From Posidonia oceanica (taxonomy: Eukaryota > Streptophyta > Magnoliopsida > Alismatales > Posidoniaceae), in the NCBI GenBank assembly GCA_037176725.1, contig JAZBRS010000039.1, positions 23,286,001 to 23,350,000 of the forward strand: DNA of 64,000 nt, in the 5' to 3' direction. Of this stretch, positions 23,600-34,394 are shown one piece after another. The notes beneath the pieces are model-generated. The model was not told the origin of the DNA and did not search any database. It worked only from the letters and a program-made list of their open reading frames with translations. Positions within the stretch are counted from its first letter, which is position 1. The number at the start of each line of letters is the position of its first letter. The position numbers and the translations under genes were made by a program.

Positions 23600-24923
23600 C
23601 CGAGAGTAGCCATTGCGGATTCTCCCTCCCATTTGTCATGTTCTCGCCATTTGCATACCTTTGTATCTCTATTTGCTCTATCCACTCCCCACTTCACTTC
23701 ATCCCATTTCCTACATTTCCTGACGTTGCAGCACTCCTGTGCGTCCCTGCTCATCCTGTTCACATTCCACATTCCTCATGCATTGCATAGTTGCCCGGTG
23801 ATGAAAACCGGAGGTGCTTGCCTGCTGCGAAAGGAGTCGCCCGACTTCACCTGATACTACTTAGATGTCTTGACTAGTGAGGGAGCCACCACCCAATGAG
23901 AGCGGGCGAAGTGCCCAAACTCCTAAGGACTTACACCTTTTAGAAGAGTGCTAGGTGTTAGTCAGAAAGCAGTACATACCCCAGCCTAGATGTGCGGAAA
24001 AAGAGAAAGAAAGAGAAAGCCAGAAGCCCATACCCGAAAGACCCTAACGCCCATCTCCCCTAGGGGAGGGGACAGCGGAAACCTGCGAGCCAAAAAAGGA
24101 AAAAAAACAACAACAAAAGAGAATGATAAGGGAGAAAAGGGGAAAGGCCCCATTCCCGCAAAAACACAAAAAAAAAAAGAAGCAAAAAAAAAAGAAAAGA
24201 AAAAAAGAGAAAAAAAAAGAAGAAGAGAATAAAGGCAAGCAGGGTAACCCCGCACCTCTCACTTACCCCAGAAAAGAGCCAAAGCCCGGGTCAGATCCTC
24301 CTCGCTTCCAAAATGGGAATAGGGAGAACCCTGTACACCGACATGAAAAAAGAGAGAGAAAAAGTTAGGAGTAAGTGTAAGTCCTTGAGAGTTTGGCATG
24401 GAGCCCATCCTCTCTACACCACCACCAAACATCACCCATACCTTCCCCCGGAGTGCCACCAACAAGTCAGGAGTCCGAGTAGAGTCCGGTGAGTTAAGGA
24501 CCGCTCCCTTTCTGTACAGCAGGCACCAAAGCACCCCGATACTGAGGGCAAACTACACCAAATCACACGCATCTGCATTTTCCAGTCATCTACCCTCTTT
24601 GATCATTCTGCTCCGCAAAAGGCTCACTCCAGCGCTGAGACAGTACCTCTACTTAGCATGCATTGGCACCGTCAGGCTGCGACAACCCGGGGTTCCCGAC
24701 AATCCCCGCCACATCAACAGAATATCCTTGTGCTTATACATGTTCAATTGCCATAGTCTGAATGTCTACTGCTTATACATGTTGCACCTGTTTCTACCAG
24801 TTTCCGAATCTGCTTTCCGGTGATGGTTTTGTGCCTAGATGAGGTCTGATAATTCACAGTCTTGGCAACAGGTATCTGAAGACTCTTGTAGCAGCCGTCT
24901 GCCCACATCCTGCAATCTGTGCA
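23600..24923 (+). other. Pol to ORF3 spacer of B
   Basis: Non-coding and partly conserved with E (50910-52341), for example CTACTTAGATGTCTT and AGTGAGGGAGCCACCACC. It holds a purine/A-rich tract (next entry). A donor-like AACAG/GTATCT lies near 24868, about 55 nt before ORF3, and E has AACAG/GTACCT at the matching place. How ORF3 is expressed, by splicing or from its own promoter, cannot be told. Confidence 0.6.
24075..24235 (+). other. A/G-rich tract of B, possible central polypurine tract
   Basis: About 160 bp almost free of pyrimidines apart from a short C-containing interruption, with AAGGGAGAAAAGGGGAAAGG at its start (24127-24146). The matching place in E holds A8G9AAG. A second plus-strand priming site is one possible role. 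Confidence 0.4.
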
Positions 24924-26126
24924 ATGGGTTTCCCCACCTTGGTAACCCCCACACACTGCTCCGAGATCCTGCGAGAATGGATCGGCAAGCTGGCAAGAGA
25001 TGACTGTGAGAAGCTGCGCCTGTGGGGCATTCCGACCAAACTGCTCAAGGCCGCTGATGTAGAAGTGAGCCGCCATCTTCTGTGTGCTGCTGCGCGATTC
25101 TGGAAACCAGCACACCATGTCTTCCGTTTCGGCAAAACTGAACTGACACCCACACTGGAAGAAGTGCGTCGAATCTGTGGCTTTTCCAAGATCTTGGGGC
25201 CGCCTATCTTCATGAGGCGTGACGGATACTTGGCAGTCCTGAAACAGCTGACTGGCCTCTCTACCCAAAGTTGCCAGCAGAAGCTGATTTGTACTAGCGG
25301 GCCCACGCCTCTGCTTCGCCTGGCGTACTTTGATGAGGTTATGGAAAAGCGCACTGAACTCGGAGACGAGCTGTGGCTCCGAGGGTTTGTCACCCGTTTC
25401 CTAGGTGAGCTGGTCTTTACTCATGGCAAGGTAACAGTGGCCGTCGAGATCGCAGAAATTGCATTAGCGGTGGTGACCCAGCACATAGACCTGGCACCGG
25501 TTGTCTTGGCAGAAACCTACCGCGGTCTGGACCGCATCTCGCACCGCTGCCGCCACTTTCATGGTTGCGGGTCATTCATTCAGGTCTGGCTAGCGGCGCA
25601 CACTCAGATAGACCTTCTGCGCCCCCAAGTGCATGCTTTCGAGGCCTACTGCAGCAGCGGCCATGCCAAGACAGTCAGGAGCGTCAAGGAAGAGTATGAA
25701 AGGCTGTCAGGACTGACAGACGACACAGTCACATGGCGCATCATTCCTTCTGCAGCCGAAGCATTCACTGTCTTCTTCAATACACGCGACATGCGCCTGG
25801 TTGTGCTACCAGGATTTACTGCGGGTGTAGAATATCACCCTATCAGAGTCATGCGCCAGTTCGGCTTCCAGCAAGACGCCTATGTCGACAGCACAGCGCC
25901 TAAGCTCCTTCAAGAATATCCCCTCAGTGCAATTGCCCCCACGAAGGAGCTGGCCAACTTGATGCAGCATGGGGTGCGATCAACAGACATCGCTGCAATG
26001 AAAGGCGTAGGGTGTACCCCTGAGTACATCACTGAAGTGCAGGACCTCTGGCCCATTGACGAAGTCCCGCCAAGTGGCCCCTTGTTCCCTGACTCTGGAA
26101 GATTAAAGAAGGCCCGAATCAGCTAG
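24924..26126 (+). CDS. ORF3 of B: plant-mobile-domain-like protein
   Basis: 400 codons, intact, downstream of pol in the same sense. Residues about 65-90 (HHVFRFGKTELTPTLEEVRRI) resemble the core of the plant mobile domain / DUF7745-type proteins (F-x-F-G-x-x-E-L-T-P-T-L-E-E-V), which are found both in host proteins such as MAIL1 and in retroelements. The match is from memory of the family and moderate. There is no signal peptide or membrane segment. The start is the ATG in GTGCAATGGG, shared with E (GCGCAATGGG). The E copy keeps about 80% of residues but has two stops, so the protein is a true family component. Its role in the element is unknown. Confidence 0.8.
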   Translation: MGFPTLVTPTHCSEILREWIGKLARDDCEKLRLWGIPTKLLKAADVEVSRHLLCAAARFWKPAHHVFRFGKTELTPTLEEVRRICGFSKILGPPIFMRRDGYLAVLKQLTGLSTQSCQQKLICTSGPTPLLRLAYFDEVMEKRTELGDELWLRGFVTRFLGELVFTHGKVTVAVEIAEIALAVVTQHIDLAPVVLAETYRGLDRISHRCRHFHGCGSFIQVWLAAHTQIDLLRPQVHAFEAYCSSGHAKTVRSVKEEYERLSGLTDDTVTWRIIPSAAEAFTVFFNTRDMRLVVLPGFTAGVEYHPIRVMRQFGFQQDAYVDSTAPKLLQEYPLSAIAPTKELANLMQHGVRSTDIAAMKGVGCTPEYITEVQDLWPIDEVPPSGPLFPDSGRLKKARIS

Positions 26127-26506
26127 AGCCGTCATGCAGCTGTCATTCTGTCTCCCTGCCAAGTTGTGCTGTACCTTTTGGCCCGTCACGGGCATATAAC
26201 CAACAATTCTATCAATACAAAACTGTCTTGTGCTGGCTGTTCACATTTCAAAGCTGATCATGCATTTCATGTTCCTCGTCGCTCACATCCGGAGGCCCCT
26301 CGGCCCGACTGACTGCTCACATGACGCAGGGAAGTCCTCAACAAACGACCCAGGCTCCAGGACCTCCGCGAACCCGCGCCGTCCAACCTGCTACCGGACA
26401 TACCCGGCTGAGTCTCCTTTGGGCTGGTACCCCAAACTACTCGTCTGACAAACGCGTCAGTTTTGTCCATCCCTCGCTTTCTCGATACCGGGGACGTTTC
26501 GACCAA
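26127..26506 (+). other. Downstream of ORF3 in B
   Basis: A non-coding start of the 3' region. CAATACAAAA near 26213 could be a weak poly(A) signal. From about 26425 hairpins begin: GGTACCCCAAACTACTC, then GACAAA...TTTTGTC around 26447-26467. Confidence 0.45.
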
Positions 26507-26559
26507 CCCCTGGTATCATCTTGATACCAGGGGCATCTTTTCAGACGCCCCGCGGTATC
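26507..26559 (+). repeat. Three-arm hairpin element of B
   Basis: Arm 1 CCCCTGGTATCA (26507-26518) and arm 2 TGATACCAGGGGC (26522-26534) form a 12-bp perfect stem with a 3-nt loop. Arm 3 GCCCCGCGGTATC (26547-26559) can instead pair with arm 2. The same three arms occur in A (reverse strand) and E. Confidence 0.75.
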
Positions 26560-26564
26560 TCAAC

Positions 26565-26700
26565 CTTTATCTCATCTCCTCTTTGCCGGCCGATAAGTCC
26601 GATATCTTATCACCATTCCCAATCAATCAATCTCATCATTATCTCGTCTCCTCTTTGCCGGCCGATAAGTCCGATATCTTATCACCCTTTTCAACCAAGC
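26565..26700 (+). repeat. GATAAG/CTTATC hairpin units of B (2 copies)
   Basis: Two units of about 70 bp carry GATAAGTCCGATATCTTATC, a 6-bp stem with an 8-nt loop, followed by a CTCATCATTATCTC spacer. They are the same unit that is amplified to 17 copies in E. Confidence 0.85.
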
Positions 26701-26945
26701 TCTCATCATGACCTCATCCCCCTTCCTTAGCAATAGTTCTCATCATGATCTCATCCCCCTCTTTAGCAATAGTTCTCATCACTACCTCATCCCCCTTCTT
26801 TAGCAGTAGTTCTCATCATGATCTCATCCCCCTCTTTAGCAATAGTTCTCATCATGATCTCATCCCCCTCTTTAGCAGTAGTCCTCATCATGATCTCATC
26901 CCCCTCCTTAGCAGTAGCCTCTCATCATGATCTCATCCCCTCTTA
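26701..26945 (+). repeat. 36-37 bp minisatellite of B
   Basis: Six to seven copies of a unit with CTCATCATGATCTCATCCCC and CTTTAGCAATAGTT. The unit seems derived from the spacer of the preceding hairpin repeat without its hairpin. Confidence 0.85.
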
Positions 26946-27019
26946 TCAGGCACTCATCAATCAATCATTCAGCAATCAATCATTCAGCATTCGATCACTC
27001 ATCACTCGATCGTTCGTCA

Positions 27020-28110
27020 ATCAAGTTCCCTCAGGCTGATATCCTAAACTATCAACAATCAAGCACTTCCAGGCTGATATCCTAAACTATCTACTCTTAG
27101 GCTGATATTCCTAAACTATCGACCCAGGCTGATATCCTAAACTATCTATTCTCAGGCTGATATTCCTAAACTATCTATCTCTTGGCCGATCCATGGTTGG
27201 CCCGCAGTTGTGTTATACGGCTGACATCTAGTAACTGTCCCTCGCAGTGCCGCCAGGCTGATAACCTAAACTATCTATCTAGGCTGGTAACCTAAACTAC
27301 CTAGGCTGATATCCTAAACTATCTATCCAGGCTGATATTCCTAAACTATCCGGCATCTGCGTTATACGGCTGACATCCAGTAACTGTCCCTCGTAATTGC
27401 CCCCTCCAGTTGATAGGACTGTAAACTATCTATCTAGGCTGATATCCTAAACTATCTAGGCTGATATCCTAAACTATCTATCTAGGCTGATAACCTAAAC
27501 TATCGATCTAGGCTGATATTCCTAAACTATCTATGGCAATTACGTTATACGGCTGATATCCAGTAACTATCCCTTGCAATTGCTCTTTCCAGTTGATAGG
27601 ACTGTAAACTATCGCTAGGCTGATAACCTAAACTATCGATCTAGGCTGATATCCTAAACTATCCATCGCAATTGCATTATACGGCTGACATCCAGTAACT
27701 GTCCCTCGCAAGGCCGCCAGGCTGATAACCTAAACTATCGATCTAGGCTGGTAACCTAAACTACCTAGGCTGATATCCTAAACTATCTATCCAGGCTGAT
27801 ATTCCTAAACTATCCGGCACTTGCGTTATACGGCTGATATCCAGTAACTATCCCTCATGGTTTGCCCTTTCCAGTTGATAGGACTGTAAACTATCTATCT
27901 AGGCTGATATCCTAAACTATCTAGGCTGATATCCTAAACTATCTATCTAGGCTGATATCCTAAACTATCTATGGCAACCATGTTATACGGCTGATATCCA
28001 GTAACTATCACTCACAACTGCGCATTCCGGTTGATAGGACCGTAAACTATCGCCAGGCTGATAACCTAAACTATCGCCCCCGGCTGATGATCCGAAACTC
28101 ATCCGGTCGA
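27020..28110 (+). repeat. Covarying hairpin array of B (about 34 hairpins)
   Basis: About one hairpin per 32 bp. The main form is GATATCCTAAACTATC; variants include GATAACCTAAACTATC (27260), GGTAACCTAAACTACC (27286), GACATCTAGTAACTGTC (27223), GATATCCAGTAACTATC (27555), GATAGGACTGTAAACTATC and GATGATCCGAAACTCATC (28086). The stem changes are paired while CCTAAAC/CCAGTAAC-like loops stay. Most hairpins are preceded by GGCT. The order of types repeats in longer blocks (for example around 27223-27430 and 27690-27900), so amplification happened at two levels. Confidence 0.9.
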
Positions 28111-28519
28111 CAAGTCCGACAACTTATCGCCTCCCCGCGCGACTCCGTCCCAAAAGGCGGAGCCCTGCATCCTTCCGCGTCTGGGAAAAGGTCCGCCTCT
28201 CCCGTCGCGCCTTTGTAGCCTTGGCTATCCTTCCTTTCGTGGCAGATCTGGACCCCCCGTCGAACTCCGCAGCGCGCTGCAACGTCCCTCTTCAGCATCC
28301 TCAGCATCGTCAGCGTCACCCGTATCGCTTCGGTCTCCCCTTTGATACTAACTCTAACACTAACTTTCGCATTGCATCCGCATTAGCATGCATCGCATAC
28401 ATTGCATCTCACCCATTTGCACCTGCACATTGCATTGCGGCAACGATCCACGATGTTCGGCGCATCCGCCGGATAAGTGGCTCACGCCGATAGCAAACCC
28501 TCCGCTCTCGCCGGTCAAA
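28111..28519 (+). other. 3' spacer and conserved pre-PPT block of B
   Basis: No gene is seen. About 28430-28515 is the counterpart of the pre-PPT block of A and D (CATTGCGGCAACGATC, GCGCATCCGCCGGATAAGTG, CACGCCGATAGCAAA). Confidence 0.5.
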
Positions 28520-28597
28520 TGGGGTGTCTCGTCAACCCTGAGCAGCGGCCTCGCTTCGCTCGGCCTCACTCAGGGAGGGGCATCTGTTGACACCCCA
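28520..28597 (+). other. Hairpin bracketing the PPT/3' LTR junction of B
   Basis: TGGGGTGTC (28520-28528) pairs with GACACCCCA (28589-28597) inside the LTR start; CCCTGAG (28536-28542) pairs with CTCAGGG (28569-28575). The PPT and LTR border lie inside or next to the inner stem. Confidence 0.7.
28572..28580 (+). other. Polypurine tract of B
   Basis: AGGGAGGGG followed by CATC and the 3' LTR start TGTTGACA at 28585. It is the same tract as in A and D. Confidence 0.88.
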
Positions 28598-30047
28598 TTT
28601 TGACAGGCTGGATCGTTTGGAGCCTTCCGGTGGCTGCTGGACCCGAACCCAGACCCAAAACCTACACCTTCCTTTCCTCCTTTCCCCTCAAAACAAGCCC
28701 AAACTCAACCTAGGATTACCCCCTTTCCCGAACCTGAAAACCCACCAAAATCCATAGGAACACTCACCCCTGATGACTTAGCAAACCCACCAAAAAGCCT
28801 GCAAAATTTCAAACCAGAACCACTCCCAAAAATCCTAGGAAACTTAGACAAAAATACCCTTTTTCTACACCTCAAAACCCCTCCAAAACTTCCTCAAAAC
28901 CAAACCAAAACTCCAGGACCAGAACTAGAAATCCTAGACCCCGCACCCGCCAAATTTCACCCCTTTCGGAGATCTTTAAGACCCCTTCTCGCTGGAATTA
29001 TCGTTTTCTCTCTCCGGGATTATCGTTTTCTCTCTCCTCTCTCTCTCCTGATTATCGTCTCTCTTCTCATCCCCTTCTCGCCCTCCTTCTGGCTTGGCAG
29101 CGGGCCCCCTTTGTACTCCTATCCCTCCTCTATCTTATTCCTATTTTTATTTTATTTTTACCATCTTCCTTGGATTTTAAAAAATCTTTTCTCTCAAACC
29201 TACCTCTTCCCCTTTTATCCCTTCTTTTTCCTCTTTCCTTCTTCTTTTTTCTTTTCTTATCCCTCCCTTTGCAAAAAGCCTCAAAAATCCTTAAAAATCT
29301 GTAAAACCCCAAGACCTAAAAGAAACAAATCAGAATCCCCAGAAAAAGCAATTAAAAACATTAAATAAGTAATTAAAAACCCAAACTCAATTAAATCAAG
29401 CTAAAAAGAAAATCAAGCATGCAAACTAAAAAATGCAAAACAAACTAAAATAAAATACTGTAAAATCAACTAAAAAACTGAAATAAAATCAGAACCTACC
29501 AAGAATGAAGACCCCACTAAAAGAATTAAAAAACAAACCCTAGAGAGAAGAATTAAAAATCAAATACTAAAACAAGTAATTAAAGAGAACAAAAACTTAA
29601 CCTAATAAACATAAGAAAAAAACAACATAAGAACTTAATTAAAAAAAAGAAAAAGAAAATACAGTTAAAAGACCCAAAATACTTAATCAAATCAGGAAAA
29701 ATCCAACTAAAAAACACCAAGAAGAATTAACAAATAAAAAACAAAAGCATGGGTAAAAAGACTTAAAAAAGGGAAATACAAAAGACTAGAACTAAAAGCC
29801 CAAAACCCACTCAAAATAATGTAAAAATAAATCCTAAAAATCCCAACTAACATCCTAAAATACTTAACAAGAAAACACAATTTTAAAAAACGATTTAAAA
29901 GAATTTAACCAACCCCTAATCAAGTGGAAAACAAATCAAAAACAAAATAAAACCCTAAAGCCCTAATCAAGCCTAAAACACACTAATTAACCCAAAAACG
30001 GTCATTAAAAAATCCAGATATACACCTAACCCACAACCCAAGTCATC

Positions 30048-30085
30048 CCATATTTTTATTTATTTTTATCTTATTTTCTCCTATT
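30048..30085 (+). promoter_or_regulatory. AT-rich TATA-like block in LTR of B
   Basis: Contains TATTTTTATTTATTTTTATC before a pyrimidine-rich run. The position is shared with A, E and F. It is a promoter candidate by position only. Confidence 0.3.
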
Positions 30086-31249
30086 TTTTTTTTCCATCTT
30101 TCTTTCTTCCTTCTTTTTCATTTCCCTTTTCTTCCTTACTGGGCTCATCAGCCCGTTTCTTTTTTTCCTCCTTTTTTTCAAATCCTCCGGCCCACGGCCC
30201 GTTGCTACAGTCGTCGTCCTCCGTCTTCCTCACCTTCTCCCGCGCGCTGGCAGTGCAACAGTGCACGCCGCCTGCACCCCTGCAACGCTGCCCCAACCTG
30301 TCACCTCCTGCTCCAGCCAGGCGCGCGCCGAAGCGTCGTCCTCGTGCCTGCCATCGCCTCTCCGCAGCGTTCATTGGTCGCAGGCCTGCAAAGCTAAAGA
30401 AGGTGTGGTCAGGACTCGGGACAGGAGAGGAGGAGAAATCAGAGGACATTTCAGGAGAAAAGGAAAGGAGAAGAAGAGGATTTTTCAGGGGAAGAGGGAC
30501 GACGTTTCGGGAGGGGAATCCCGAGCGAGAGAGCATCCAAAAAACGCCCCCGAAATCCACCCAAAAACGCGGGACCTCGGCCTCTCCTTCCTCCAGCGAA
30601 CCAGCACCCAAAACACCTCCAGAACAGCCCAGAATCCGCCCCCGAATCTCACCCAAACCACCTGCAACCTCACCCTTCCTTCCCGCAGAGAAACCAGCCC
30701 GGCATTTCGCCGGAATCCGCCTGAGACCCAACCGAAACCCAACACCACCTCTCCTGAAATTCCCACCACCACAGACCTCCAATCGATCCCAAACCTTCCC
30801 CGGACACTCACCTAACCTCCACCTTCCTAAGCCACCCAGCCTCCATCTCCGACTCGCCCCCCAGACGAAGCGCCCCACCACAAACACCTGTGCCGATTTC
30901 CGTCCGAAATCCACTCCGCCAGCAAACTCTCACCACGGCCTCCAGAAGACCATTTCGACCGCCCAGAAACATTCGCCGGTCATCCAGCAACCTGCCGGAA
31001 GGTCCCTACCGGCCTGAGGAGCAGCAGACACCCTCCCCGGCCTCCTGCTGTCTTCGGAGCACCCATCAGAACCGAATCTTCCGTCGATCTTCGCAGCTGC
31101 CTTCCAGACGTTCGGGAAGCTCCGGAGGGTTGCGCTGAGGAGATCCAAGCCATCCCGAGCCATCGACGCCTCCTCCTTCCGCCGGACGAGCTTCGCCGGC
31201 ATCCACTGAAACCACCTGCGTCGAGGGGACTTCCCAGCCACGGAAACAG

Positions 31250-31250
31250 G
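31250..31250 (+). promoter_or_regulatory. Splice donor-like site in LTR of B
   Basis: GGAAACAG/GTAATTTC at the end of the GC-rich stretch, followed by a T/C-rich run. It corresponds to 40351 in E and 58096 in F. Confidence 0.4.
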
Positions 31251-32794
31251 TAATTTCTTTTCCCCTTAGCCTAATTTTCTTTCCCTCTTGCTTTTCCGGC
31301 CCTTAGACTAGGGTTTCCTTCGCCCCTGCACCGAGTCAGCTCCGGTCAGAGTCGTCTTCTCCGGCGAGCATCTCCGAACGTCCCGCCGCTCCGGTCAGTA
31401 GAACGGCGTTCCAGCAGCACCCTCCGGTCCGCACGAGCCTCAGGAGCACGCTCCGGCCCTCGGATCGCAGCGTCGTCGCGTCGATCGCCTGGAGTGCGCT
31501 TTTGAAGCTCTGCAGACCTCCGGTGGCATCTCCAGCTCGCCCCGGTCAGCGTCGAGCTCCGCCGGACGTCGCCCGAGTTCCGTCAGATCGTGGTGAAGCC
31601 TTCCCGCCGGCCTGCGCTGCTCCAACCCCCCTGTGCCGGCGTTCATGGACGCTGGCAGCTTGCTGCTACAGTGTCCATGGCCGCCGGCCATTACACTGTT
31701 CATTTATTTTTTCATGATCTAAGTTTTCCGCTAAATATTGCATTTCTGGTCTGAGTTTTTGTTATTTTGCATTCCAGTCCTTTATTTGATTTAATCTGCT
31801 TATCTCTGTGTTGAAACTATATAAAATTGCATGAAATGTTTATGTTTCTCTTTATTTGCATTCTGGTCCTTTTACTGTGCTTTCCTTCAGTAATAAGTTA
31901 GACTTTGGCCCTCCAGTTTTTGATTTTTGCACATTGGTCCTGCAGTAGTTTAATTAGATTTAATGCATGATTTTTGCCATACTGCATTGCATTCCAAGTC
32001 CTTGCATTTTACTGTTTTTGCATTCAGGTCCCATGCACTGTAGAACTTAGGGTTTATTTTCTTGTTTTGCATACTGCATTGCACATCTGCCCCCCAGTTC
32101 TTGCATATTTGCATTTAGGTCCATTTTAAATGGACAGTAACTCTTGCATGCATTTTTAGCTTATTGTATTGCATTTTTGACCCTGATCTTTTTGAAAATC
32201 ACACTGTAGTCCTGTGATATATTTTTCAGAGCACATTTTGCATATAAAATTGCATTTTCAGACCCTGCATGATTTGAAAATCACACATAGAGCCTTGCAT
32301 CTTTTTAAAATTATGTGAAAAGACTGTTTTACCCCTAAGTTGCATTTTAACTCCCATGTTTACAAAAATTGCATGTAAACCCTCCATCTGCAGTCCCGGA
32401 CTCCTTAGAACCCCTGTTTTCTGGAAAATTTGCATTTTAGCCCCTTTCTTTTTCAAAAATACTTTTAAACCCCCGTTCTTTCCAAATGGCTTTTCCTTGT
32501 CTTCTCTGGCTTCGCATTGCATTCCGCATCCATTTAATCTTGCATTTAAGCTCCCCTTTGCATACACTAAGCACTTCTAACTCCCCTTCACTTGGGAGGA
32601 CCTCCAGCACACTCCTAGGACCTCCTGAACACTTAGATCTATTCTTCTCTCCTGTTCTGGCCCTTCTGCTCCGGAGCCGCGATATCTTTCAATCCGACCG
32701 TCGGATCTCCCCAAGTAAGCTGCCCAGGCGACCGCAGCGAAGCGCTCTTCAGCATGGACCAAACAGATCTCCGATCAGACTCCCGGATCTCTAG

Positions 32795-32795
32795 G
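32795..32795 (+). promoter_or_regulatory. Second splice donor-like site in LTR of B
   Basis: TCTCTAG/GTATATC after a stretch conserved in all four LTRs and before the tandem repeats. An intron from here to the acceptor-like site before gag would remove the repeats, the U5 end and the PBS. Confidence 0.4.
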
Positions 32796-32832
32796 TATAT
32801 CTTCCTGAACTTCTGCACTGCATTCATTTTGC

Positions 32833-34170
32833 ATGCCATTTGCACCGTTTTGCGTGCCTTTTAGTTTCTTCGCCTCGTTTTGCGTGCCACTTCTCTATCT
32901 TGCACCGTTTTGCGTGCCTCTTAGTTTTTTCGCCTCGTTTCGCGTGTTTTCATGTTTTATCGCTCCGTTTTGCGCGCCGTTTCCCTGTCTTGCACCGCTT
33001 TGCGTGCCTTTTGGTTTTCTCGCCCCGTTTTGCGCGTTTTCTTGTTTTCTCGCTCCGTTTTGCGTGCCGCTTCTCTATCTTGCACCGTTTTGCGTGCCTT
33101 TTGATTTCTTCGCCTCGTTTTGCGTGCCATCATGTTTTATCGCTCCGTTTTACGCGCCACTTCTCTATCTTGCACCGTTTTGCGTGCCTTTTAGTTTCTT
33201 CGCCTCGTTTTACGTGCCATCATGTTTTATCGCTCCGTTTTGCGCGCCGTTTCTTTGTCTTGCACCGTTTTGCGTGCCCTTTAGTTTTTTCGTCTCGTTT
33301 CGCGTGTTTTCATGTTTTATCGCTCCGTTTTGCGCGCCACTTCTCTATCTTGCACCGTTTTGCGTGCCTTTTGATTTCTTCGCCCCGTTTTGCGTGCCAT
33401 TATGTTTTATCACTCCGTTCTGCGCGCCGCTTCTTTGTCTTGCACCGTTTTGCGTGCCCTTTAGTTTTTTCGTCTCGTTTCGCGTGTTTTCATGTTTTAT
33501 CGCCCCGTTTTGCGCGCCACTTCTCTATCTTGCACCGTTTTGCGTGCCTTTTGATTTCTTCGCCCCGTTTTGCGTGCCATCATGTTTTATCGCTCCGTTT
33601 CGCGCGCCGCTTCTTTGTCTTGCACCGTTTTGCGTGCCCTTTAGTTTTTTCGTCTCGTTTCGCGTGTTTTCATGTTTTATCGCTCCGTTTCGCGCGCCGC
33701 TTCTTTGTCTTGCACCGTTCTGCGTGCCCTTTAGTTTTTTCGTCTCGTTTCGCGTGTTTTCACGTTTTATCGCTCCGTTTTGCGCACCGCTCCTTTGCCT
33801 TGCACCGTTTTGCGTGCCTTTTAGTTTTTTGCCTCGTTTTGCGTGTTTTCATGTTTTCTCGCTCCGTTTTGCGCGCCGCTCCTCTGTCTTGCACCGTTTT
33901 GCGTGCCCTTCAGCTTGCTTGCCTCGTTTTGCGCGCAGTCTTGTTTTCCTGCACCGTTTTGCGTGCCCTTTCGTTTTCTCGTCTCGTTTTGCGTGCCCTG
34001 GTGTTTTCTTGCCCAGTTTTGCGCCCTTCTTTTGTTTTCTCGCGCGGTTTTGCATTCTTATTCCATTTCTTGCCCCATTTTGCATGTCAACCCTGTTCTC
34101 GCATCTTTTCGCATACTTCTTTCGTTCCTCGCACTGTTTTACGCCGTTTTCCCTTGCATGTCGATTGCAT
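32833..34170 (+). repeat. LTR tandem repeat of B (about 44 units of 30 bp)
   Basis: Units around CACCGTTTTGCGTGCC with variants CGCTCCGTTTTGCGCGCC and CGTCTCGTTTCGCGTG. A 180-bp higher-order period shows (the same segment near 33303 and 33483), as in A. Reading frames of 464 and 459 codons in two plus frames are artefacts of the repeat. Confidence 0.92.
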
Positions 34171-34394
34171 TGCATGGTTTTTCTCGCTGTTTTGTTTTAT
34201 CTCCCGCATTTGCATGTAGGGCGATGATGCTTACTGTCCGGAGTTCTCACGAGCCAGGTTTCGCCCGGTTCGGAACACGGGCAGCATTGCTGAGCGTTTA
34301 GATTGCACGTTTACTTCCCCGCACCGTTTTCCATCACTTAGAGCACACCTTTGAGCATTTAGACAGGCATTCATTGGCACTTAGGCATTCAAAG

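Noticed and set aside
24854..25393. Antisense ORF over ORF3 of B (179 codons, also in E)
   Set aside because: Shadow of the sense ORF; its conservation follows from ORF3, and the sense frame is longer and has a recognisable motif.
30202..31138. Proline-rich ORFs in the GC-rich part of the B LTR
   Set aside because: A piece of about 30 residues is similar in E, but F is shifted in frame and A lacks it; low-complexity composition explains the open frames.
32833..34301. ORFs of 464 and 459 codons rich in Phe, Cys and Ala
   Set aside because: Same repeat artefact as in the A LTR, open in two frames at once.
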